From contig MSJH02000803.1 in assembly GCA_001931875.2 (NCBI GenBank), positions 434,362-498,361 on the forward strand: a DNA stretch of 64,000 bases, read 5' to 3'. The stretch comes from Byssochlamys sp. IMV 00236 (lineage: Eukaryota; Ascomycota; Eurotiomycetes; Eurotiales; Thermoascaceae). The notes beneath the pieces are model-generated. The model did no database searches, had not been told where the DNA came from, and saw only the letters and a list, made by a program, of their open reading frames with translations. Of this stretch, positions 45,492-54,472 are shown one piece after another. A program made the translations under genes and the position numbers. Position 1 is the first letter of the stretch. Each line of letters opens with the position of its first letter.

Positions 45492-47068
45492 ATGTCCCTC
45501 TCGCAGAGTATGTGGTGTCTTCTTCTACATGATGGTGACTGCAGCTAACTCTGCTCTCTACAGATGAACAGACCCCAGCTGTGGCTCAATCCTCGTAAGA
45601 TATCGCAGGGTTCGATATGTGCAGTGGCTTCCTATCTGACTATTACCCCAGTCTCTCCTTCACTCAGGGTCTCCTGGTCGGCCAGCTGTCGATCGTGCTG
45701 CTCCTAGGCGCCTTCATCAAGTTCTTCATCTTCGGCGAAGCTCCTCCCGCTCCATCCCGAGGTCTGGCAAGCCGCACGGCAGCACATCGACGCTCGTCTT
45801 CAATACACAATATCGCGCTCAGTGAGAATAATACAAGGTCATTACGCGAGAAGCCTTCAACGTCGAACGTCCTGCGCCCGGTCCCCTCGTCGGCTACGAA
45901 TACGCGATCCATTCTTCGAAAGACATACTATAGCGCTATCCCTACGAATCCGTCTTCCAGACATGGACGACATCGCATACATCACTCTTCGCATCAGCCG
46001 GAGTCGCTGGACTGGTTTAATGTCTTGATTGCGCAGACAATCGCGCAGTATCGACAGACCGCTTATATCCTGAAAGACTCGCCCACAGCGTCCATTCTCG
46101 AATCTCTCACCGCCACTATAAATAATCCTGAAAAGAAACCGTCTTTCATCGACGAGATCAAAGTGACCGATATATCATTAGGGGAGGAGTTTCCCATCTT
46201 CAGCAATTGCCGTGTCATTGCTGTTGAAGATCCAAATTCGGATGGCGGCCGGCTGCAAGCGTTGATGGATGTGGATCTTAGCGATGATAACCTCTCGCTG
46301 GCCATTGAGACGTCATTGATCTTGAATTACCCCAAGCCATACTCTGCTGTTCTTCCAGTTGCATTGTCGGTGTCTGTTGTTCGGTTTTCTGGCACATTAT
46401 GCATTTCATTCGTCCCCGCATCCGCTCCCCCTTCTCATACTCCCTCTCCGTCACCGTCGCCTCCTACTGCGAATGCAGATGCGAATAGACGGCCAGATTC
46501 AAGACAACATGCAACCGCACAAGATGATCAGAATGGGAACCCCCCGACGGGCACGCCGAAGACCAACCTTGCGTTTTCCTTCCTCCCAGACTACCGTCTC
46601 GACCTCTCTGTGCGCTCTCTGATCGGCTCCCGTAGCCGTCTACAGGATGTGCCAAAGGTGGCACAACTGGTGGAAGCTAGAATACACGCCTGGTTCGAGG
46701 ACCGCGTCGTGGAACCGAGGGTCCAGATGGTCGGACTGCCAGATTTCTGGCCCCGGATGGGCCGAACTGGCGTCAGACCTGGCGAGGACGGAGAGCATGG
46801 AAATGTCCCTGGAGGAGTGCCACCTAGGTCCCCTGGGTCAAGTGAGGCGCGGATGTCTCGTGGACCAGAGGAAACTGGCCGGGATCTTCATGGCATGAGA
46901 TATCGTGGAGGCATGGGCTTGGACGCCGGATTGGATGGTACGGCGAGATCTAGTGGGTTCGACGCAGGAAACGCTGCGCCTAACATGGCCCGGCAACAAA
47001 GCAGTGGTACTGCTAATGATCACTTTGAGATGCCAGGGTCCCTGCCGGGTAGTGTGGCTGTTTCGTGA
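45492..47068 (+). CDS. mmm1: ERMES subunit Mmm1 (ER-mitochondria tether)
   Basis: Integral ER protein of the ERMES complex that moves phospholipids between ER and mitochondria. My model has three exons: 45492-45507 (MSLSQ), 45564-45594 and 45652-47068, giving 487 aa. Intron 1 is 56 nt with a GCTAAC branch. Intron 2 (45595-45651) is 57 nt with donor GTAAGA, branch CTGAC and acceptor CCCCAG. If intron 2 is not spliced, an in-frame TAA at 45596-45598 ends the reading, and translation would have to begin at the ATG at 45617 ([11 protein letters not shown]...). Both versions join the same frame before [31 protein letters not shown], the single membrane anchor. The SMP lipid-transfer domain runs from [21 protein letters not shown] to [26 protein letters not shown], interrupted by a Pro/Ser-rich insert. 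The Gly-rich tail is low complexity. Confidence 0.92.
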
Positions 47069-47681
47069 CATGTGCACATGCCTACTGATTGTACATTATA
47101 CCTCGTCCCAGAATATCAGTGTCATGATTATGTTCTAGAGTCTACAGCCTCGTCATAGAAATGAGCGAATCGATATCCTTCAAAGGAATCGCATCATTCT
47201 TGAAAGAAATATTACTAACTCATTCTTCCGGGGGAACTCTAGGCTCCAACAGACTTGTATCCATGGATTCTAGTTGAAAGTAAAAGAGTTGCCTACTGAA
47301 AAGGTTCCTTCACTCTTGTAATAATATAGGAGGATAGTATAGGATCACATGACTCATAGAGGCGGTCAGACTCCGATTCCGCTTTTCTGCCGGCCTCTTG
47401 CGCCATCGGGGCGGGGCTGCAAAGAGTCCAAGTTTCCCCGCAGCGATCAATAATAATTTGATTTCTTGAAGAGTCGAGATCGGCCAGTCTGACCTAAGCA
47501 GCTAACCAGTTAACTACACTGACAATTGCCAATGAATAACAGCATATTAGGCACACCTGCGGCTAGAGAGGCGTTGTGACGACTTTATTTCTTCCCCTGA
47601 CCTGATTGTCTTATTCTAGATATTCCTCCTTAGCTTCTTGCGTTCTGCATCTATCTACCACTACTCTCAAATATTATCACG
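47069..47681. promoter_or_regulatory. Intergenic region upstream of acireductone dioxygenase
   Basis: A 613-bp region between tandem genes. It holds the mmm1 3' end and the next gene's promoter. No ORF of interest. Confidence 0.5.
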
Positions 47682-48418
47682 ATGAAGGCCTACTGGTACG
47701 ATAACAAGCCGGTACGTATTCCCTCTCTCTCCTCTCTCCAACCCCGAGAGAAGAAAATCAGCACCCACCAGTATATTCCTGAGCTAACACAACATGTCTC
47801 CAACAAACAGGGCGACCAGCGCGAAACCCACGACTCCGGTCGTCCCGTGTCTGAAGACTACCTAGCCTCCATCGGTGTCCTCTACCGACGATGTCCCTCC
47901 ATCGAGAACGTTAACGAGCTCGCCCGCGAGCGGGGCTACAAGAACCGCGACCAAGTCACCGTCTCCCCCGAGGCGATGGGCGAGGTGTACGAAGACAAGG
48001 TCAAGTCGTTCTTCCACGAGCATCTGCACGAAGACGAGGAGATCAGATACATTGTCGACGGAGCGGGATACTTTGATGTTCGAGGAAAAGAGGACGAATG
48101 GGTGCGCATTGCGCTCGAGAAGGATGATTTGATCGTCCTCCCACCTGGTATCTATCATCGGTTCACGACTGATGAGAAGAATGTAGGTGATTTTTTTTCT
48201 CTTTTTGCCTCTGGCTTTTTTTTTTTTTGTTCTTTTGTGCTTTTGATATTTTAGTGATGCTGATGTGGTTTTCTTGTTGGTAGTATATCAAGGCTGTGCG
48301 CCTTTTCCAGGATGAGCCTAAGTGGACGCCGCTGAACCGCGGTCCCGAGCTCGATACCAACCCCCACCGCAAGAACTACCTGGGCAACTATGGCTCCCAG
48401 GCTGTTGCGGCTAACTAA
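47682..48418 (+). CDS. Acireductone dioxygenase (methionine salvage)
   Basis: Metal-dependent cupin that converts acireductone to the 2-oxo acid precursor of methionine plus formate with Fe, or to other products with Ni. Exons: 47682-47711, 47811-48182 and 48284-48418, giving 178 aa, the usual size. The first exon is ten codons ([10 protein letters not shown]). The metal ligands are in [15 protein letters not shown] (two His and a Glu) and a later His in [13 protein letters not shown]. Exon 3 adds [33 protein letters not shown]. Intron 1 (99 nt) is a multiple of three and open, so the unspliced frame starts with extra sequence. Intron 2 has a long T-run and TAG acceptor. The family is usually called ADI1/ARD. 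The protein is cytosolic or nuclear. Confidence 0.95.
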
Positions 48419-49253
48419 AGTGATGTGAGATGAGATGAGATACGGAGGTGTGGTGCAATGCTAGTGACTGTGTCGTCGAAAGCATTTCTAGAGTTAGGAG
48501 GGCGTGTTTGATTGTTAATATTAGCTTATACCATATCTATTTGAATTTCAAAAATGAATTATAATTCTAGCACGTCAGTGTGTGCCTGAAACTTATTCGT
48601 AGAGATGACCCTGTCAAACTGCCATTTTACTACCTCACTTCTATACAACTCTAACTCTTCGTCCGTGGAACTCGATATTGTCCACAGTTGGCCTGATTGG
48701 ATCCGTCTAGATATAGATCAGTTAACAAGAGTCACACAAACAATTGTACTCAAACATCCTCCATGCTCGTGTCATTTCATTCATTTTCATCTATTGCGTT
48801 GAAGGGTAGATATGTTCATGAGTATTGGCAAATATTACCACCACGATATTATCCCAGGGAAAGTTAAGAGAATTTATAATAGTTTAGCTGGATTAATAGA
48901 TGCCAATTCTGCGCTTCTCAAGCTATAGAACTGGCTTTCTTGCTTTTTACTCTGCGAAGCATCATCAATAGGAGGTACTATTTAGACATATAAGTCTATG
49001 TACTGTAGTAATACACTTCATTTTTTTTTTTCACTATCTTCTCATGCTTCCGTTATGCAGTGACCAAAAGTCAATTTTGAACAACCCCAAAAATCAACCG
49101 AACCTTTTTTTTATAGGCTATTTTACATGGTTGGTAACTATAACAGCTCCCGAAATCCGCTTTTACGTAGTAGCACTGAGTAAAGACCAAGTCCCTCTAG
49201 CCAGCCACCTCATGACGTAGAATGAAGACGGGGATTGGCATGCTATTATGATC
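48419..49253. other. Convergent AT-rich 3' region
   Basis: An 835-bp region between the acireductone dioxygenase and cardiolipin synthase 3' ends. AT-rich with T-runs. No gene seen. Confidence 0.6.
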
Positions 49254-50894
49254 TCATGGCTTCCGACTCTTCAAAGCCGCAGCTCGCGTGATACGCTTCT
49301 GGATTTCCTCTTTGGTGAGGATCTTCACTGCGTCTTTGGCGTAAACGTAGCTTAGACCGGACCAGATGGTTGTGGTGGCAACTATGTATCTAGATACGTG
49401 GATGGTTAGTTCGGGTTCGTACTGGGATGGTTGTATGGATGGATGACGACAGCCACAAGGGAGGAGGGGGAAGAGTAAAAAATGGTATCTCAAGGTAACT
49501 GCATGAAGCCAGAAGAAAAAATAAATAAAAAAAATGAAGAGAGAACATACAACAGCCGGGATTCGCTGGTGGTCACCCACCCAACTACTAACCGGCCGGC
49601 GTGTGGCTTAAGTACGGCTGAGCGGACGGGAAGCCCTGTTTTCCACACCCTATGGTCGTATGTGCTTGAAAAGTCTTGAATGCAGCTTACTAGCAGCCAG
49701 AGCCATCTTCCAAGGGCTGTGCTGGGAAAGGGAAACGATAAATGAATCAATCATCCACTTACTGTAGTGCGGTCATGCCCTCGTGGAGACCCCAGCCACT
49801 GGCGATGGCTTCCGGGACCACAGGAATTGCCATTGCTGATCCGACAAGGAGAAGCTGCAGAGCGGTGTTGAGTTTTGAGATTCCCGTAGGTTTGACCTCG
49901 GCGGATGGGAGGGAGAAGTCCCAGTACCGTGCCATTGTTTTTGGAGGTGGTAAAGAGATCCATCGATAGTAGAGCGCGGAAATAGCGAGGCCGACATCAC
50001 GACCGAGGATTACAACTGCTAGCCAGGCTGGGTCTGATTGTTAGTACAATCCATACAAGCCTCTCCGGTAGATGAAACAGGGCTGGATGAGATGCAGACA
50101 GGAGAATTACGTACCGGGCAGGGAGCCATTCAATCCCAGACACACAACGCTAATCGTCATGAGCAGTTTATCCGCCATAGGATCGATGACAGTTCCGACA
50201 ACGGTCTGCAGGTTATACCGTCGAGCGATATAACCGTCAATCAAGTCCGTGATACCGGCATAAGCGAACAAAGATAATGCAGCGCCATGGTAGTCATGGA
50301 CAAGGAGATATCCGACTACAGGAGCGGCCACCAGACGGGAGAATGTTAGTATATTTGGTACTGTGTAGATGTTTTCGTGCGTCGGGATTGGCAATCGAGA
50401 GAGCAGTTTTGGTTTTGGTGAGCTTTCTTCTTTGGAGCTGAATATTGTGTTATTAGGTTACGACATCGAAACACATGGTAGAGATAAAATCTCGATCACG
50501 GTAGGTGACCACGTAGGAGACTTACTCTGGACTGGCGTCGTTTTCGGTTGATTTCTTGGATGTTGTCCACCTCTTTTGCTGGAGGAATGGCGTTGTACAT
50601 TGCAAGTGCAGCTCCCTTGCCACGCGTGAACTTCTCGACCATCTGTTAAATTGCTTGGAGTAAGGAACCCGCACTGGATTTCTTTTTACATATTTGCAGG
50701 TAATAGACATACCTCTTTTCCGAACAATTCAAGTTCGAGAAGGTCCTGATGGAAGCAGCCGACCTTCCAGCAGCACCAATCACAGAGGCAGTAATGCGTC
50801 CATGGTTCCATGTATGCCTGGTAAATAGACTAGCACCTTGTCTTGACGCCCGAATTGGTGCTGAGATCAAGTGAAGCGATATTGTTGAAGCCAT
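49254..50894 (-). CDS. crd1: Mitochondrial cardiolipin synthase
   Basis: CDP-alcohol phosphatidyltransferase that makes cardiolipin from CDP-diacylglycerol and phosphatidylglycerol in the inner mitochondrial membrane. Exons: 50713-50894, 50526-50642, 50115-50437, 49763-50027 and 49254-49389, giving 340 aa in a continuous frame. The first 60 residues are basic, with Ser/Ala/Arg, a presequence. The catalytic motif D(X2)DG(X2)AR(X8)G(X3)D is visible as DLIDGYIARRYNLQTVVGTVIDPMAD, with all acidic residues kept. Hydrophobic segments flank it (VVGYLLVHDYHGAALSLFAYAG, LLMTISVVCLGL). Exon 4 contains AWLAVVILGRDVGLAISALYYRW. The last exon is short: YIVATTTIWSGLSYVYAKDAVKIL. Intron 4 (49390-49762) is 373 nt, four times the others, because it contains a complete 5S rRNA gene in the same orientation. 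Its branch site is AACTAAC near the 3' end. Confidence 0.92.
49527..49534 (-). terminator. Polymerase III terminator of nested 5S gene
   Basis: Eight A on the plus strand, hence T8 on the transcribed strand, begin about ten bases past the 5S 3' end. Confidence 0.6.
49545..49663 (-). rRNA. 5S ribosomal RNA, nested in a crd1 intron
   Basis: A 119-nt match to the dispersed 5S genes of filamentous ascomycetes. It begins ACATACGACCATAGGGTGTGG, has the internal control sequence around CAGCCGTACTTAAGCCACAC, and ends GTTGTATGT, with the ends complementary (helix I). It is transcribed on the minus strand and is followed by a run of eight T on that strand (forward 49527-49534), a polymerase III terminator. 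It lies wholly inside intron 4 of cardiolipin synthase, in the host's sense direction. It differs from the second copy at only three positions (49557, 49594, 49662) and has no indels relative to it. Confidence 0.93.
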
Positions 50895-52132
50895 TCTTGA
50901 AGTCGCTCAAAATCAAAGATAAACCGGAAGGAAAAGAAAAGTAGGGTATCCTGCTACACTCTCGTGCGCCCCAGGAAGAATGTACACCAGATTTAAAACA
51001 AATAATAGCGGGGATCTTGTAATAAAACAGCAATTGAAGCACTATAGCATCATGAACTTTCGTGCACGCGCTATATATCAGTGCTGGTCTTCGACAGGTA
51101 CTGGCGATCTGCGACTTCAAAAGGCAGAACGAAAAGCACACTGTACAAACAATGGAGAGACAAGACAAAATCAAACAACTCTCCAATAGAAATGCACAGA
51201 GGAGCAGCTCAAAATAATAGGCAATCTTCGAATCAAGACAGCGCGTATAATACAAACTCAATTGACAGTACTGCCTTTTGGCTTGTGCGGTTAGAGGTTC
51301 TTTACTGATCAAGACCTGTAATTTGAAACGATAGTAGCCTGGGCGAGAAAAGACTGTCCTGTCCACAACCACCAGACGGTGATCAAGCTTGTTGTTGACC
51401 AGTCTGATGGCTTGAACTATGTACCGAACCAAAAGTAGGATGACAGCCTCGTGATCTCCTCCGACATCCGGCTAAGATCACGATTCTCGGAGGCGGTGAT
51501 TTTCCGGTATATATCACGTGATCCATACTTCCCTACACCTGAGACAAAAAAATAACAGAATTCTATCTTGCTTAGATAGAGATATGTCTATTGCTCCTCT
51601 TCCACAGATCGCTATAGATTTCCCCTTGACGAATCTGTTTTATGGGACTAGAATCGTTGGAAGAATCTACTATTTCACGCTAAGCAGTTGCGTAGAAATA
51701 TAAAAACCTGTTCCACTCCAGCTCTACGAGCCATGAGCCTCTTCAAAATAATATATGTCCCTCCTTCCTTGCTGCAAAAGATGCTGGATTGCAGCACGCA
51801 TTTTGTTCGCCATGAGTAGGTCCACATACTGGTATCGCGGTCCCAACGCGTGGTACGCTTCCCAAGGCAACATCTCCAGCATATCTCCGGATATACTTCT
51901 GCTAAGTTTAATCCGTGCGAAATGCCGTTGTATGCTGTTTCCTTTTGCTGTACTCATGGAGCGGTATGAACCAATGCATAGGCTGGTCATATATCATTCT
52001 AGAGGGCGTGGTGTTGGTAGGACCATGACTAGCAATATTTACTTCCTGTTTGTCATTTGAGCTATATTATTAGGACGGATTCCCGTTTCGTAGCAATAAA
52101 CGATTCCAAATATCAGGCCAAAAAAAGACAAA
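50895..52132. other. Region upstream of crd1
   Basis: About 1.24 kb. An open frame of 200 codons on the minus strand (to 51432) overlaps the crd1 first exon in another frame and looks spurious. A TCACGTGA palindrome lies at 51514-51521. Otherwise no gene is recognised. Confidence 0.55.
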
Positions 52133-52134
52133 AA
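52120..52134 (-). terminator. Polymerase III terminator of second 5S gene
   Basis: T5 overlapping the 5S 3' end and then T7 on the transcribed strand, separated by three bases, which is a typical polymerase III stop. Confidence 0.6.
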
Positions 52135-52252
52135 CATACAACAGCAGGGATTCGCTGGTGGTCACCCACCCAACTACTAACCTGCCGGCGTGTGGCTTAA
52201 GTACGGCTGAGCGGACGGGAAGCCCTGTTTTCCACACCCTATGGTCGTATAT
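52133..52252 (-). rRNA. 5S ribosomal RNA, second dispersed copy
   Basis: This copy is colinear with the nested one at an offset of 2589 bases, with three substitutions. It starts ATATACGACC (A to T-type change at the 5' stem that keeps a G-U pair), keeps the internal control region, and ends GTTGTATGTT. The flanks are unrelated to those of the first copy, so it is a dispersed copy rather than a segment duplication. Short T-runs follow on the transcribed strand. Confidence 0.93.
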
Positions 52253-52911
52253 ACTTGACTAGAGTGATCAAGAGATATATGAAACTTCGCATCTTTTCAG
52301 AGACGCTTGAGTAAATGACCGGTGCTCAGGTACCCAGTGTCAATGGATGAGTCTCCCATCCTCGCCAGCGCGGAAGCTGATACAGAAAGTAATGATGCCC
52401 TGGCTGGGGCCCGGATAACTTACGCCCTGGGACGAGCTCGACCTTGATAATATCCGTTTTTTTCCAGTAAGTTGCAGAACTTGTAGTGATGATAGGGTTC
52501 CGTGAGAATCTGCCGTTGATATTGTAGTAAGCAAAACGTATCAGCCGTAGTGACCGCTTAAATATCTAGATAGCTACTAAGAGGTAGCCATTATATTGAC
52601 CCTCGAAAAAGGAGACGTGACTGTCATGGATATATCAGCGGACTTGAATGGACTGGATGTAGATAAGGTACAAGAACAAGGCTGTGATCACTCGAATAGT
52701 GAGAGTTTTATGCATTAACAGGAAAACCTCGTAGTGGTGCTTTCGAAAATAGACTGACGAGCCAAAGACAAGTACGCTCATTGAGCTCACAGCTTATGCG
52801 TTGTTATGTTACTATATCGCAGGACCCCTTGACGAGACGGGACATACCACAATATTACCCTTATGCTTGCTTATTGCATCTGCACTATTAGCGCACTTGT
52901 ACCCTCAGTAG
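52253..52911. other. Intergenic region 5S / kinase-like gene
   Basis: A 659-bp region with no gene recognised. Confidence 0.55.
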
Positions 52912-53814
52912 TTAAGGGGACCTGACGTTATCGATCATATTGAATGCTTTCGCCTGCTTCAACTTTGCCTTTTCGGCGTCTTCAGAAGCCTTTAAGGCTG
53001 CTGGCTTTTGAACAGCATTATCCAAGGCGTGACAAACTTCCTGCATCGTGAGAAATCCGGCACTAATCCAGCATCTCCTGATTATATCCCCCAAGAACAC
53101 ATTATCCGTATTTGGAAGTTTCTCAGCAGTTGGCCACGTCTTGAATGTCTTGGACTCTGGATCGTCATCTAGATCGGTCTCGATGTCGGGTACTACGTAG
53201 AATTCGTATCGGCTTCCGGAGGTGACCTCGTACATCATCGAGCCGAAGCGCGCAATGTCGAACTTGACTGAAATGAAGTCTTCAGATACGAAGTTGGCCA
53301 TGTCCTCGTCGTTTGAAACAATGACAGACTCGGTGAAATCGCACATTTGGAGAGAAAGATTCTCGTCGAGCAGGAAATTTCGTGTCGCGATGTCAGCAAC
53401 CAATACCCGCCGCTCGTGTACCCGACGGATGGTGTGGGCAGCTTCCTGGAGCCATCGTAATCGTTGAATGCTGTCCACGCTATCACTATGAGCACGCAGA
53501 TAGCCGCTGAGTGACCCTTGGCGTAGATATGGCATCTGAATCTCGGTGTCGGAGACCTGGCAGGGCTTTATTACGCCTTGGACATGCCCAAGATGGCAAT
53601 ATACAAGTCCCTCATGTTTTAGGGACTCCATGTTCAGCTCAATCATGTGCTCCCAGCCAATTCTTGTTCTCTCGGACGCGTCCTCGGGCGCCGTCCAAAT
53701 ATTGGCAGTTTTCACTGCAATCTTTCCGTACCGCATCACGCGTCCAGTTCGGCCAAGACCGATCAGCTCGGGACCGTCATTGCTGTTCATAGTTGATGAA
53801 ATCAGCGAAGACAT
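52912..53814 (-). CDS. Degenerate protein-kinase-like protein
   Basis: A 300-aa single-exon protein with a recognisable kinase layout but altered motifs. A glycine loop GLGRTGRV lies at 19-26 and the lysine motif AVK at 33-35. The catalytic loop reads VLVADIATRNFLLD, so the HRD triad is VAD (139-141) while the Asp and Asn146 are kept. The metal motif reads CDFTE (DFG to DFT at 159-161). The C-lobe has DIARFGSMMYEVTSG. The basic C-terminus is KASEDAEKAKLKQAKAF. Small fungal kinase-like genes of this kind are common in accessory regions, and some are inactive. The start could be at 53814 or at the Met at 53790. Substrate and role are unknown, and activity is uncertain. Confidence 0.72.
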   Translation of the reverse strand: MSSLISSTMNSNDGPELIGLGRTGRVMRYGKIAVKTANIWTAPEDASERTRIGWEHMIELNMESLKHEGLVYCHLGHVQGVIKPCQVSDTEIQMPYLRQGSLSGYLRAHSDSVDSIQRLRWLQEAAHTIRRVHERRVLVADIATRNFLLDENLSLQMCDFTESVIVSNDEDMANFVSEDFISVKFDIARFGSMMYEVTSGSRYEFYVVPDIETDLDDDPESKTFKTWPTAEKLPNTDNVFLGDIIRRCWISAGFLTMQEVCHALDNAVQKPAALKASEDAEKAKLKQAKAFNMIDNVRSP

Positions 53815-54017
53815 CTCGCTCGTGGGTGATGTCTAGTCTTTTTGTAACAAAGGATTTTTGCAGGAGGCCCCTGAGCTCCCAGCGGTCATGTGCTGCACGT
53901 GAGATAAGATCACAATGAGTGAGTACATAGGGTCCACATGTAGGTAGACATTTCTTCAGATTCTCCAAGGCTCTACGAGCCTAAGGTCTTTGTTGTAGAT
54001 TGTGGATGGAGCAAGGC

Positions 54018-54472
54018 TTATCGCGTCCCAGAGTTCAAAGTCAGAGTGGAAAGGTCCACGGGGCTGGCGGTCAGCGAAAAGCAACCCCGGGTAATAAGGG
54101 CTTCGATCGACACTCTGGACAGACGAGTATGTGATGGGTCATAACTACTTGCGAACATCAATAACTTGATCTGCGATAATGATTTTCTTGGATGCTCATA
54201 ATAAAGGACCGGCTTGCTCGAGCGCGTGGCCAAGTATGCGTTCTTGAAGAAAATATCGTCCGTTGCCATCGACCCAGTCGCGTAGGATACCAGGGTAGGT
54301 TGCAAGATGGTTGAGCGTTTTCACTCCAGTTTTCGAATCCGGCTCTTTCATTGAAATGACTTTCGTTACTTGCGGGGGTACTCTTCTCCCTCCGATAGGA
54401 GGTCTCATAAATGATTTCTCTCGCCTCTCTGGATTTCGTTGGAGAGTTCTGGCCGAAGAACTTTGTATCCAC
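54018..54472 (-). pseudogene. Frameshifted kinase-like or phosphotransferase-like relic
   Basis: Three overlapping minus-strand frames each hold part of a plausible protein: PPIGGRRVPPQVTKVISMKEPDSKTG..., HLATYPGILRDWVDGNGRYFLQERILGHALEQA, and another frame to the left. The second stretch reads like the N-lobe of small fungal kinase-like proteins (YPGIxRDW then a GRYFLQERILG hydrophobic strand). No single frame stays open through the segment, and no splice sites restore it. I read it as a decayed gene next to the kinase-like ORF, but the family is uncertain. Confidence 0.4.

Noticed and set aside
50830..51432. A 200-codon minus-strand ORF
   Set aside because: It overlaps the crd1 first exon in another frame and has Cys/Leu/Ile-rich composition without motifs.
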